Shown: positions 1 to 6,751 of the stretch, piece by piece
Position numbering within the stretch: the stretch's first letter is position 1
Layout: the number at the start of each line of letters is the position of its first letter
Assembly (NCBI GenBank): GCA_031261905.1
Contig: JAISIS010000041.1
Coordinates: 1-6,776 of the forward strand
DNA length: 6,776 bases
Reading direction: 5' to 3'
Source: Burkholderiaceae bacterium
GTDB lineage: Bacteria; Pseudomonadota; Gammaproteobacteria; Burkholderiales; Burkholderiaceae_D
The notes under the pieces: generated by a model
What the model was told of the DNA's origin: nothing
What the model saw: the letters and a program-made list of their open reading frames with translations, nothing else
Databases searched by the model: none
Made by a program: the position numbers and the translations under genes

Positions 1-1667
1 TCCACATCCACCATGTGGTAATGCAGCGCGTGCAGGGTGGCGGCCGTTGGCGAGGGGACCCAAGTCGTATTGGCGCCCGCGGTCAGGTGGCCGATTTTCT
101 GTTTCATCATGTCGGCCATATTGTCCGGCATGGCCCACATGCCCTTGCCGATCTGGGCAAGACCCTTCATGCCGCATTCCAGGCCAACCTGGACATTGTT
201 GATCTCGTAAGCCCTGAGCCATTTGGACTGGCGCATATCACCCTTGCGGATCATCGGGCCAGCCTCCATGGAGGTATGGATTTCATCGCCTGTACGGTCA
301 AGGAAACCGGTATTGATAAAGGCCAGGCGATGGCGCACCGCGTTAATACAGGCTTTCAGGTTGACGCTGGTACGGCGCTCCTCATCCATGATGCCGAGTT
401 TGACGGTGTTTTCCGGCAGGCCAAGCAGCTTTTCAACCCGTGAGAAAAGTTCCTCGATAAAGGCGACTTCATAGGGACCGTGCAGTTTGGGGATCACAAC
501 ATAAATGGAACCGTTGCGGGAATTTCTCCTGGTGGCAAGGTCACGCTTGCCGCTCAGTGTATTGACCACAGCTTCCATGATGCCGGAATGCACTTCGGCC
601 CCATCCTTGTCGAGGATGGCCGGGTTTGTCATCAAAAGCCCGGTGTTCCTGACAAACATCAGGCTCCGGGCAGGCAACGTCAGCGTACCGCCGCCAAGCG
701 CCTTGTAAACCCTGTCCGGGTTCATCTTGCGGGTGAAGGTCTTGTCGCCCTTGGTAACGGTTTCTTCCAGATCGCCCGTCATCAGGCCCAGCCAGTTGCG
801 GTAGGCCACAACTACATCCTGCGCATCCACCGCCGCGACAGAATCCTCGCAATCCATGATGGTGGTGGTGGCGGCTTCGATCATGATATCGCGCTTGCAC
901 GCCGGATCCTGCTTGCTGATCGGGCTGTTCCTGTCGAAGATAATCTCGAAGTGCAACCTGTTCTGGCAAAAGAGGATGGATTCGGGCGCACCGGAATCCG
1001 CAGTAAAGCCAACCAGACACTCCGGGTTTTTGAGGGTGGTAACGGAATCGTCCTGTAAACGCACGACCAGCTTGCCGCGTTGCAGGGTATATTCAACCGC
1101 CTGGCGGTGCGAGCCGTTTTCCAGCGGAATAATCTGGTCCAGCAAGCCGCCCGCGTAGGCAATCACCTTGTCGCCGCGAACCGGGTTGTATTTGCCGCCG
1201 CGCGTTGCTCCGTCATCTTCCGGGATAACGTCGCTTCCGTACAGCGCGTCATAGAGGCTGCCCCAGCGGGCGTTGGCGGCATTGAGCACATACCGGGCAT
1301 TGGTCAGCGGCACCACCAGTTGGGGGCCGCCCTGCCATGCGACTTCAAAATCAATATTTACGGGGTCAATCCTGACATTTTCAGGCACCGGCGTCAGGTA
1401 ACCGATATCCTTCAGAAACTTTTTGTATGCCTCCATATCGGCTACAGGCCCAGTATGCCTGCTATACCAGCCATCAATTTCCTGCTGAAGACGTTCCCGC
1501 TCGGCCAGCAGCGCCCGGTTTTTGGGCGTCATTTCATGGATGATTTCATCAAACCCCTTCCAGAAAGCGGCACTGTCTATTCCTGATCCTGGCAATGCCT
1601 CGTTTTCAATAAAAGCGTGTAAGGCGGGGTCCACCTGAAGATTGCAGCAACTAATACGATCATTCAT
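1..1667 (-). CDS. glcB: Malate synthase G, N-terminal 555 codons (partial, runs off left edge)
   Basis: Malate synthase G condenses glyoxylate with acetyl-CoA and water to give malate and CoA. It acts in the cytoplasm, in glyoxylate or glycolate assimilation. I translated the minus strand from ATG 1667-1665 without any stop down to base 1. Hallmarks of the G class include [18 protein letters not shown] (about residues 130-147), [45 protein letters not shown] and [20 protein letters not shown]. Spacing matches the E. coli enzyme: Arg340 (E. coli Arg338), and the Mg-binding Glu429 and Asp457 (E. coli Glu427 and Asp455) are all present. The family is about 720 residues, so roughly 170 C-terminal residues, with the catalytic Asp and the reactive Cys, lie outside the window. 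The start is supported by the N-terminus ([21 protein letters not shown]), which aligns well with the family; the ribosome binding site is weak. It is transcribed away from the Zorya operon and is probably host core genome. Confidence 0.96.
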   Translation of the reverse strand, partial: MNDRISCCNLQVDPALHAFIENEALPGSGIDSAAFWKGFDEIIHEMTPKNRALLAERERLQQEIDGWYSRHTGPVADMEAYKKFLKDIGYLTPVPENVRIDPVNIDFEVAWQGGPQLVVPLTNARYVLNAANARWGSLYDALYGSDVIPEDDGATRGGKYNPVRGDKVIAYAGGLLDQIIPLENGSHRQAVEYTLQRGKLVVRLQDDSVTTLKNPECLVGFTADSGAPESILFCQNRLHFEIIFDRNSPISKQDPACKRDIMIEAATTTIMDCEDSVAAVDAQDVVVAYRNWLGLMTGDLEETVTKGDKTFTRKMNPDRVYKALGGGTLTLPARSLMFVRNTGLLMTNPAILDKDGAEVHSGIMEAVVNTLSGKRDLATRRNSRNGSIYVVIPKLHGPYEVAFIEELFSRVEKLLGLPENTVKLGIMDEERRTSVNLKACINAVRHRLAFINTGFLDRTGDEIHTSMEAGPMIRKGDMRQSKWLRAYEINNVQVGLECGMKGLAQIGKGMWAMPDNMADMMKQKIGHLTAGANTTWVPSPTAATLHALHYHMVDV

Positions 1668-1679
1668 AAAGGTTTTTCT

Positions 1680-1693
1680 CGAGAAGTTTCTCG
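1680..1693. repeat. Short perfect inverted repeat in front of glcB
   Basis: CGAGAA (1680-1685) and TTCTCG (1688-1693) are perfect reverse complements around a 2-bp centre, 13 bp upstream of the glcB start codon. It could be an operator half-site pair or, in the leader RNA, a small hairpin near the ribosome binding region. Six base pairs per arm is short enough to be chance, and no regulator is identified. Confidence 0.4.
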
Positions 1694-1701
1694 CTCAAAT
1701 T

Positions 1702-1707
1702 TATAAT
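1702..1707 (+). promoter_or_regulatory. Candidate -10 box for a long zor leader
   Basis: TATAAT is a perfect sigma-70 -10 hexamer on the plus strand, but no reasonable -35 box stands 16-18 bp upstream (TCGAGA at 1679-1684). If used, it would produce a leader of about 290 bases before zorA and would place all the 1741-1905 inverted repeats in the transcript. It overlaps the minus-strand TATTAT candidate, so one AT-rich spot could serve both directions or only one. Confidence 0.22.
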
Positions 1708-1731
1708 ACATTGTTTTTAAATAATAAACAG
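1703..1731 (-). promoter_or_regulatory. Candidate glcB promoter (weak)
   Basis: Read on the minus strand, TATTAT (1708-1703) matches the sigma-70 -10 box at five of six positions. A poor -35 candidate, CTGTTT (1731-1726), lies 17 bp upstream. Transcription would begin around 1696 and give a leader of about 29 bases containing the 1680-1693 inverted repeat. Support comes mainly from position and AT-richness; the -35 is not convincing. Confidence 0.3.
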
Positions 1732-1740
1732 GCTTGCTTA

Positions 1741-1789
1741 CGGATGTGGGTTACATCCGTGCAACCCATTGTTCAAAACCTGAATGGGT
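1741..1789. repeat. Cluster of overlapping inverted repeats (competing hairpins)
   Basis: Three pairings are visible. CGGATGT (1741-1747) pairs with ACATCCG (1753-1759) around the 5-base loop GGGTT. That loop, as TGGGTT (1747-1752), can pair with AACCCA (1763-1768). The same downstream arm, as ACCCATT (1764-1770), can pair with AATGGGT (1783-1789). As RNA this allows an H-type pseudoknot or a switch between exclusive hairpins; as DNA it could be a regulator binding region. It lies in the spacer upstream of zorA. I know of no named RNA family that fits. Confidence 0.5.
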
Positions 1790-1821
1790 AGATCAGGGAA
1801 TGTCATTCTGTTTTTGCTGTG

Positions 1822-1827
1822 TATAAC
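1822..1827 (+). promoter_or_regulatory. Alternative -10 box for the zor operon
   Basis: TATAAC matches five of six positions of the sigma-70 -10 box. The region 16-18 bp upstream has no good -35 hexamer. Use of this site would start transcription near 1834 and give a leader of about 170 bases, including the 1878-1905 inverted repeats but not the 1741-1789 cluster. Confidence 0.2.
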
Positions 1828-1877
1828 GTTCCTATCTTACATGAAAGCGGTAAAAGAGGGAAAGGCCGGAACGATTT

Positions 1878-1905
1878 CGCAACCGTAATCTGTTGCGTAT
1901 GCAAC
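1878..1905. repeat. Second shared-arm inverted repeat set upstream of zorA
   Basis: CGCAAC (1878-1883) is the reverse complement of GTTGCG (1892-1897). The middle arm GTTGC (1892-1896) is also complementary to GCAAC (1901-1905) across the 4-base loop GTAT. The middle arm can pair with only one partner at a time. The layout resembles that of the 1741-1789 cluster and reuses the GCAACC word. The stems are 5-6 bp, so the evidence is modest. Confidence 0.38.
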
Positions 1906-1997
1906 CCCGCCAATACAGAAACCCTCATCATGGTCGGATTTCTCGGCTAAACTACGCATGAGATCAACCCGGCCCTGCCCATCCCGGCATTTTGATT

Positions 1998-2005
1998 TGA
2001 CGTCA
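1998..2005. promoter_or_regulatory. Palindrome TGACGTCA overlapping the zorA start codon
   Basis: A perfect 8-bp palindrome ends on the A of the zorA ATG and occupies the place where a ribosome binding site would be expected. It might be an operator or coincidence. No matching regulator gene is present in the window. Confidence 0.25.
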
Positions 2006-3996
2006 TGATTGAAAACCTGCCTATCCATGTTTATATCTTTGCCGCCATTCTCGGCTTCCTTGCCCTGGATTTTCTGATCCGCTTCCTTCTTCCCGCCATC
2101 CGCATCCGCGACGAACTGGCGCACGCCATCCGTTTGCTGAAGGAAAACGCCAGAGAACCGGAAAAGCCCATTGGTGCGGCATTTGAAAAGTCCAACCTCC
2201 TGCAGGCCCTCTGGCTCGAATATGCGGACAGCCTGCACAAGCAGACGGAAAACAGCCCGCACACCGGCCTTCCGGAAACAGAACTGCGCTCCACCCAGCC
2301 GGCAGGCGCTTTTTTCAGGCCGGAAGTGATTGTGGATATGCCCCTGCGCGCCGATTTCTTCCGCCACCTGCCAGGCATTTTTACCGGCGTAGGCATTATC
2401 GGCACCTTTTCCGGTCTGCTTACCGGCCTGCATGCCTTCCAGATATCCGAAAATCCGATCATCGTCCGTGACAGCCTCAGCCACCTGCTGCACGGTGTTT
2501 CCATGGCCTTTATCGTCTCCGCCGCCGCCATTACGCTGGCGATGGGCGTTACCTTTGTGGAAAAAGGCATCCTCAGCCATCTGCACGCCAGTGTGGAACA
2601 ACTGGCGCAATTGCTGGATGATTTTTTCTCCGCGGGCGTCGGGGAAGAATACCTTGCGCGCCTGGTAAAAGCATCGGAACACACTGCGGATCAGGCCGCG
2701 CCCATGCAAAGCGCGCTGCTTGCCGAGCTTAGGCAGATAATGGCGGAGCAAACAGAAAAGCAAATCTCGTCATTTAACCTGCTTGGCAACCGCATAAGCT
2801 GGAGCATTGAGGCCAGCCTGAAAGACCCGTTGACCGAAATGACCGAAGCCGTCAAACGCGTCAGTTCCGAGCAGGGAACCGCCGTACACGCCATGATGCA
2901 TGAGCTGCTGGACAACTTTAATGACAACCTGCGCCAGTTGCTTGGCAGCCAGGTTGCCGACATAAACCAGGTGCAGCAGCAAACGCTAAATGCGCTCCAG
3001 GAGACTATCTCCCGCATGGAAAGCATGGCGGGCAATGTGGAATCGGCTGGAGAGAGCGCCGTTCACGCTATGGCAAACCAGATGGCGGCGGCTATGACTG
3101 GCGCGGAAGCCCGCCAGCAACTGATAAACGAAAAGATGGGCGCCTTTGTCGAGCAGCTCACCCAGGCGGTTTCGCAATCACAGGATGCCGCCCAGGCCCG
3201 CCTGCAGCATACCCTTGACGATATTGCCAACCAGATGAGCGCAGTTATCCAGGGCATGAGCGGCCATATCGTGGCTGCCGCGGAAGCCGGCAGGCAACAC
3301 CAGTCCGACATGGCGCAGGAAAACCGCAAGACCGTGGGCGAATTTGGTGATCAGGTGGATATGCTGGCAAATGGCGTTACCAGAGCGGTGGAAGAAATGA
3401 AAATGGCGGTAAACGCCATGCGGCAGGTGACAGGCACTACCGTATCCCGCCTTAACGCGGGCGCGGATGTGCTTTACGCCGCCTCAACAGCCTTTGCGGA
3501 AACAGGCCGCAACATGACGGAAACCCTGGGCAGGACTTCCGGCCTGGTCTCGCAATTCAGCGAGGCGGCGGTTTCCATCAGCGGCATATCGGGCGAACTC
3601 GGCAGAATACTGGCCGATTACCAGACAGCCCGCGATACGATGACCGTATTCCTCGACTCGCTGAAAAACGCTGTTGAGCAATCGCGCCGTGAAGCCACAT
3701 TAAACAGCGAAGTGCTGGCCCTGATCGAAAGCGCGACCGTCAAGCTGGTGACAGCGCAAAAAGAAGCAGATGGCTACCTGGCCCGTGTTTCCGAAGTGAT
3801 TGAAAACGCGCACAACACCTTTACCTTCGGGATGGTCAAGGCGGTGGACAACGCCAACCAGGAGTTCCAGAAAGCCCTTTCGGATTCTGTCACCCTGCTC
3901 CGCGTTGGCGTGCAGGAACTTGGCGCCACGCTGGAAGAACTGGGAACCGTCAGGCAATCCCTCACCGGCAATCCCTGGCAAAACACAGGCAGGTAA
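2005..3996 (+). CDS. zorA: Zorya antiphage motor subunit ZorA (MotA/TolQ/ExbB-like)
   Basis: ZorA is the inner-membrane ion-channel subunit of the Zorya motor; five copies surround two ZorB helices in the known complex. The 663-residue product has three hydrophobic helices: residues 8-29, 122-146 and 162-186. The second carries the MotA/TolQ/ExbB-type motif GIIGTFSGLL (130-139). Residues from about 190 to the end form a predicted cytoplasmic helical tail of about 470 residues, rich in Ala, Gln, Met and Glu, resembling chemoreceptor-like coiled coil. Such a long tail separates ZorA from ordinary MotA or ExbB and is thought to relay the signal inwards. ATG 2005 is the only sensible start: an in-frame TGA sits at 1993-1995. 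There is no clear Shine-Dalgarno sequence before it, which is odd next to zorB and zorC. It is first in a three-gene operon, with zorB 5 bp downstream. The assignment rests on domain order, tail and partners. Confidence 0.93.
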   Translation: MIENLPIHVYIFAAILGFLALDFLIRFLLPAIRIRDELAHAIRLLKENAREPEKPIGAAFEKSNLLQALWLEYADSLHKQTENSPHTGLPETELRSTQPAGAFFRPEVIVDMPLRADFFRHLPGIFTGVGIIGTFSGLLTGLHAFQISENPIIVRDSLSHLLHGVSMAFIVSAAAITLAMGVTFVEKGILSHLHASVEQLAQLLDDFFSAGVGEEYLARLVKASEHTADQAAPMQSALLAELRQIMAEQTEKQISSFNLLGNRISWSIEASLKDPLTEMTEAVKRVSSEQGTAVHAMMHELLDNFNDNLRQLLGSQVADINQVQQQTLNALQETISRMESMAGNVESAGESAVHAMANQMAAAMTGAEARQQLINEKMGAFVEQLTQAVSQSQDAAQARLQHTLDDIANQMSAVIQGMSGHIVAAAEAGRQHQSDMAQENRKTVGEFGDQVDMLANGVTRAVEEMKMAVNAMRQVTGTTVSRLNAGADVLYAASTAFAETGRNMTETLGRTSGLVSQFSEAAVSISGISGELGRILADYQTARDTMTVFLDSLKNAVEQSRREATLNSEVLALIESATVKLVTAQKEADGYLARVSEVIENAHNTFTFGMVKAVDNANQEFQKALSDSVTLLRVGVQELGATLEELGTVRQSLTGNPWQNTGR

Positions 3997-4001
3997 TAAT
4001 T

Positions 4002-4718
4002 ATGCTCGGCAATCGCGTCATCATCGGCAAGAAGCACAAGGACGAAGGCGAAAAACCTTTCTGGATTTCCTTTGCCGACCTCATGACCGCGCTGATGGTG
4101 CTTTTCCTCCTTGTAATGAGCGTGGCGCTCCTGGCCGTGACAAAAACCGCTTCGGAAACCGAGCAGCGCAAGGCTACGCGCGAAGAAGATATAGGGCAAT
4201 TGCTCACCCAGCTTGAAGATGTCGCCAAACAATACCCTGGCATGACTATTAACCGCGAGCGGAATGTGATTGATTTTGGCAACCGAGCGCGCTTTGAAAC
4301 AGGCAGTTCGCAACTTACCCGGGAGCAGGCAAAATACCTGCGCGGCTTTTTGCCGAAACTCCTGGCGCTATCCCAGGCGCAACCCGGCAGTAAATGGCTC
4401 AAACGCATCGTAGTAGAAGGCTTTGCCGACCAGCGGGGCGATTACCTCATGAACCTGAATCTCAGTCTGCAACGCAGCCAGCGCGTGCTGTGCGTGCTGC
4501 TGGCCAATGTGGCTACGGAAAACATTCCGCTGAGCGAAGCGGACAAGGAAAAAGTGCGCGATCTTTTTCTGGTGGGCGGCTATTCCTTCAACTCCGCAAA
4601 AAAATCACTGGAAGAAAGCCGCCGCATCGAATTGCGCCTGGAATACTATGAGCTGGACGAACCGCGCGTGAAAAACGAGGATGTGCCGCGCGGTAATTTC
4701 GGCATATGCAGGATTTAA
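4002..4718 (+). CDS. zorB: Zorya antiphage motor subunit ZorB (MotB/OmpA-like)
   Basis: ZorB is the stator partner of ZorA: a single membrane helix plus a periplasmic domain that anchors the motor to peptidoglycan. The 238-residue product begins with a charged cytoplasmic segment (1-18), then PFWISFADLMTALMV and a hydrophobic helix to about residue 46. Asp26 in FADLM is the conserved ion-binding Asp of MotB-type proteins. A short linker is followed by an OmpA/MotB-type peptidoglycan-binding domain (about 80-220), with VVEGFADQRGDYLMNLNLSLQRS (137-159) giving the expected Asp143 and Arg158. The segment is broken here only by description: the core motif is EGFADQRG followed by NLSLQRSQRV. Two periplasmic cysteines (164 and 236) could form a disulfide. 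The start lies 5 bp after the zorA stop, with an AGG about 8 bases upstream. It is co-transcribed with zorA and zorC. The short length and the company of a long-tailed ZorA favour ZorB over flagellar MotB. Confidence 0.93.
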   Translation: MLGNRVIIGKKHKDEGEKPFWISFADLMTALMVLFLLVMSVALLAVTKTASETEQRKATREEDIGQLLTQLEDVAKQYPGMTINRERNVIDFGNRARFETGSSQLTREQAKYLRGFLPKLLALSQAQPGSKWLKRIVVEGFADQRGDYLMNLNLSLQRSQRVLCVLLANVATENIPLSEADKEKVRDLFLVGGYSFNSAKKSLEESRRIELRLEYYELDEPRVKNEDVPRGNFGICRI

Positions 4719-4721
4719 GCC

Positions 4722-6152
4722 ATGACGCCCGTCCAGGCACTTGAGCGCCGCCTGCGGGAACAAGGCTCCCATGTGCTTGCCCGCCTGGAGCCGCCCGACA
4801 GCGAAGCCATACAAGGCGAACGCGCCGGACTGGATCAGTGGATCACCCTCATCACCGGGCTGGAGCCGCCGTCAGCGCACCGCGTGCTAGCCGCCCTTCG
4901 CAGCTTTCACGCCGAGAAGCGCCTTTCGGGCATCATGCAGGCACGGCATATCTGCCACGGCTGCCTGGTGTTGTACAGCCCGCGCGCGCCCTGCCTTATG
5001 GAAGACACCCGCGCCTTTCCCATGCTGCTGGAGTATGTTGACAAACTGCACCATCGCCCCCGCCTTTTCCGGCGCTGTTTCCAGGGGCTGATGGGCGCGT
5101 ATTTCGCCTATGAGCCGGGCATACCCAACCCCGCCGCCGGACAATGGCACAACCGCGAAGCCGGATGGCAAAACCGCCAGCAGCTCCGCACCTTCCTGCA
5201 ACAGCGCCAGTCCTGCATCAATGTACCGGAATTCAACCCGGACTGGGTCAACGCCATTGCCGAACACCCGGATATCTTTTCCGCAGACCCTTGCCATGCT
5301 TATGTGGGCGCGGCGCTGCAAAACGACTTTGCCGCCTTCAACGATATATGCGAACGCCTGAGAATAGGCAAAACCTCCTGGCTGGCGCGCGGGCTGGTTT
5401 ACGGGCAGGTGGATGAAATCATCGAAAAACCGGATCCCGAATTCAGGCAACACATCAACCTTTCCATCAATCTCCTTAACCGCAATCGCTGGTCGGTGGA
5501 CAAGGGACTGGCAAAAATCATCAACCGCTATGCCGACAGTGAAAAAAGGGAAAGCAATGCCCGGCTCCGCGATTTTTCCATCTCGCAATGGAAAAACCCC
5601 TGGCTGGGCGATCAGGCGCGGGGCTGGAAGCCGGTAAACCCCGATGCCCGGCAAATGGTTTCCGTATGGATAAAGCAGCACCTGGTGCGCCAGTTCTTCC
5701 GTCTGCTGGCAAGCGGTACGCCCTTTGACTTCAGGCGCGCAGAATTCTGGGCGCAATACCACCACCGGATTGAGGCGCTCTGGTTTGCCCTGGGCAGCCA
5801 TGCCAGCGGCAACGCCTCGCGGGATTTCATTGATATCCGCCGTGCAATGGAAGGCCATCTGCTGGGGCTTGAGAATGCAGGAACAGCCGACAACAATGCC
5901 TGCATCTTCATCATGCGCAACTACGCCATTGTGGAATTCGGGACCAACCACATACCGGCATACGTGTATGACCGGCGTGGTCAGCTTCCCTTTGAGTTAA
6001 AACGCGGCTTTAAAGTCTCCGGCTCCGAGCTGAGAAACCGCCGGGCAGCAGCTTTCGTTCAGATGATGGAGCACCGCGACACTGATGCATCCCCCTGGGA
6101 GGCAAATTTTGAAGCAGCACTAAGGCGGCTTAATATACACAAGGAAGCCTGA
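4722..6152 (+). CDS. zorC: Zorya protein ZorC (EH-signature domain)
   Basis: ZorC is the cytoplasmic component of type I Zorya; in the known system it binds DNA and is needed for defence together with the ZorD helicase-nuclease. The 476-residue product has no signal peptide or membrane helix. Its C-terminal half reads like the EH-signature domain: LRDFSISQWKNPWLG (282-296), a Trp-rich stretch, MVSVWIKQHLVRQFFRLL (312-329), FDFRRAEFWAQYHHRI (335-350), then YAIVEFG with Glu405 and, 46 residues on, MEHRDT with His451 before a closing WEANFEAALRRL. I take Glu405 and His451 as the signature pair. The N-terminal half (1-270) shows no motif I recognise. It is shorter than the roughly 560 residues I recall for E. 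coli ZorC. The start is 3 bp after zorB, with AGGA (4710-4713) 8 bases upstream inside the zorB end. It lacks the HNH motif expected of ZorE, arguing against type II. Confidence 0.87.
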   Translation: MTPVQALERRLREQGSHVLARLEPPDSEAIQGERAGLDQWITLITGLEPPSAHRVLAALRSFHAEKRLSGIMQARHICHGCLVLYSPRAPCLMEDTRAFPMLLEYVDKLHHRPRLFRRCFQGLMGAYFAYEPGIPNPAAGQWHNREAGWQNRQQLRTFLQQRQSCINVPEFNPDWVNAIAEHPDIFSADPCHAYVGAALQNDFAAFNDICERLRIGKTSWLARGLVYGQVDEIIEKPDPEFRQHINLSINLLNRNRWSVDKGLAKIINRYADSEKRESNARLRDFSISQWKNPWLGDQARGWKPVNPDARQMVSVWIKQHLVRQFFRLLASGTPFDFRRAEFWAQYHHRIEALWFALGSHASGNASRDFIDIRRAMEGHLLGLENAGTADNNACIFIMRNYAIVEFGTNHIPAYVYDRRGQLPFELKRGFKVSGSELRNRRAAAFVQMMEHRDTDASPWEANFEAALRRLNIHKEA

Positions 6153-6168
6153 AAAAGCGCCAGGGCGC
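6152..6168 (-). terminator. Small hairpin plus T-run ending the convergent minus-strand gene
   Basis: GCGCC (6157-6161) and GGCGC (6164-6168) are reverse complements around a 2-base centre, so as RNA a 4-bp stem with a 4-base loop is likely. On the minus strand the hairpin is followed at once by TTTTT (6156-6152), right after the stop codon at 6173-6171. There is no T-run on the plus strand, so zorC transcripts would not be stopped by it. The stem is short, so termination may be inefficient. Confidence 0.45.
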
Positions 6169-6170
6169 GA

Positions 6171-6722
6171 TCAGGCATTCATCAGATTCTGGCGGAAAGT
6201 GGCATACATTTCAAGTGCGGCCTGCCTGCCGCGCGGGTTTACATCATAGCCCTGAGGCGTTGCGTTCAGTTTGCCGATCGCCAAATTCACGGCATCCAGC
6301 GCGGAATCAACCGAACCAAAGGCCCCCACCTGCCTGATGCCCTCTTCTCCCGGCTTGCCGGAAGCCACCAGAGGCGCGTTCTGCGCCATCAGCGCCATAA
6401 CCGCCTGGTCATTAAGATAGTACGCCGCCTGGTTGCCCGTATCCAGCCCCAGTGTTTCACGTGTTTTTTCCCATGCGGCCTTGACGGAATCCGATGTCCC
6501 GGCAAAAAGTTTATCGAGAGGATTTATCGCCTCCACCGTTTTTGCGGCGTCAGACGTTTGCGTCAGCGCGGCAGCCTCATCGCTGATCGATACCTTTGCG
6601 GCAAGCGTTTGCGCCACGGTAGTTTCCGGGGTATCAGAGCTTTTAAACACATCTGACACCAGGCTATGCATAATGGACGTGACGATACCGACACCAACCT
6701 GGGCAAGAAGGCCAATTGCCAT
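6171..6722 (-). CDS. Uncharacterised 183-residue protein, convergent with zorC
   Basis: I do not recognise this protein. ATG 6722-6720 is preceded on the minus strand by AGGAG (6732-6728) with a 5-base spacer, so it is probably a real gene. Residues 2-26 are hydrophobic or amphipathic (IGLLAQVGVGIVTSIMHSL) but lack the positive charge of a typical signal peptide. Residues 27-75 are rich in Ala, Thr, Ser and Asp and look flexible. Residues about 80-183 look like a folded helical domain (AWEKTRETLGL, NQAAYYLNDQAVMALM, VDSALDAVNLAIGKLN, GRQAALEMYATFRQNLM). No cysteines, catalytic motif or DNA-binding motif is evident. It ends 18 bp from the zorC stop, facing it, and occupies the place where zorD would be expected in type I Zorya. 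It may be an unrelated island gene, an inserted accessory defence gene, or host genome at the island edge; nothing seen decides this. Confidence 0.75.
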   Translation of the reverse strand: MAIGLLAQVGVGIVTSIMHSLVSDVFKSSDTPETTVAQTLAAKVSISDEAAALTQTSDAAKTVEAINPLDKLFAGTSDSVKAAWEKTRETLGLDTGNQAAYYLNDQAVMALMAQNAPLVASGKPGEEGIRQVGAFGSVDSALDAVNLAIGKLNATPQGYDVNPRGRQAALEMYATFRQNLMNA

Positions 6723-6726
6723 ACAC

Positions 6727-6751
6727 GCTCCTGTAACGCTATTTAAGGAGC
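6727..6751. repeat. Inverted repeat formed by two opposed ribosome binding sites
   Basis: GCTCCT (6727-6732) and AGGAGC (6746-6751) are perfect reverse complements around a 13-bp centre. Each arm is the Shine-Dalgarno sequence of one of the two divergent starts, and each stands 5 bases from its ATG. In a transcript crossing both, the arms could pair and hide the ribosome binding site. The arms are short and may simply reflect two good ribosome binding sites. Confidence 0.4.

Larger units (their letters stand above)
1668..2004. other. Intergenic region between divergent glcB and zorA
   Basis: This 337-bp divergent spacer must carry the promoters of both glcB (leftward) and the zor operon (rightward). 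I looked for small genes and found only unsupported frames, such as 15 codons from ATG 1841 and 20 codons from ATG 1898, neither with a ribosome binding site. The stretch about 1696-1730 is markedly AT-rich and is the likely promoter area. Between 1741 and 1905 lie several inverted repeats, listed separately, built partly on the word GCAACC, which occurs at 1761, 1879 and 1901. No tRNA, integrase-type direct repeat or insertion sequence end was visible. Confidence 0.7.

Noticed and set aside
15..1586. Several plus-strand open frames of 67-192 codons
   Set aside because: They lie antisense to the unbroken malate synthase G reading frame, whose family match is unmistakable.
1793..1815. Possible intrinsic terminator (CAG...CTG followed by TTTTT)
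   Set aside because: The stem is only a few base pairs with a bulge and a one-base loop, and no gene needs termination there because the flanking genes diverge.
1841..1888. Small plus-strand frame of 15 codons
   Set aside because: It has no Shine-Dalgarno sequence and no features of a leader peptide such as a run of one amino acid.
1668..2004. CRISPR array, tRNA or insertion-sequence ends
   Set aside because: There are no regularly spaced repeats, cloverleaf or terminal repeats with target duplication; only short inverted repeats are present.
1837..2763. Minus-strand open frame of 308 codons
   Set aside because: It is antisense to zorA for most of its length, has no ribosome binding site worth noting and no family-like sequence; long antisense frames are common in GC-rich genes.
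4002..4718. Flagellar motAB or TolQR/ExbBD as an alternative reading of the pair
   Set aside because: The first protein has a tail of about 470 residues, the second has an OmpA-type domain, and an EH-signature gene follows; none of these fits flagellar or Tol/Exb operons together.
4887..5951. Minus-strand open frame of 354 codons
   Set aside because: It lies fully antisense to zorC, which has EH-signature motifs and a good start; the antisense frame shows no recognisable domain.
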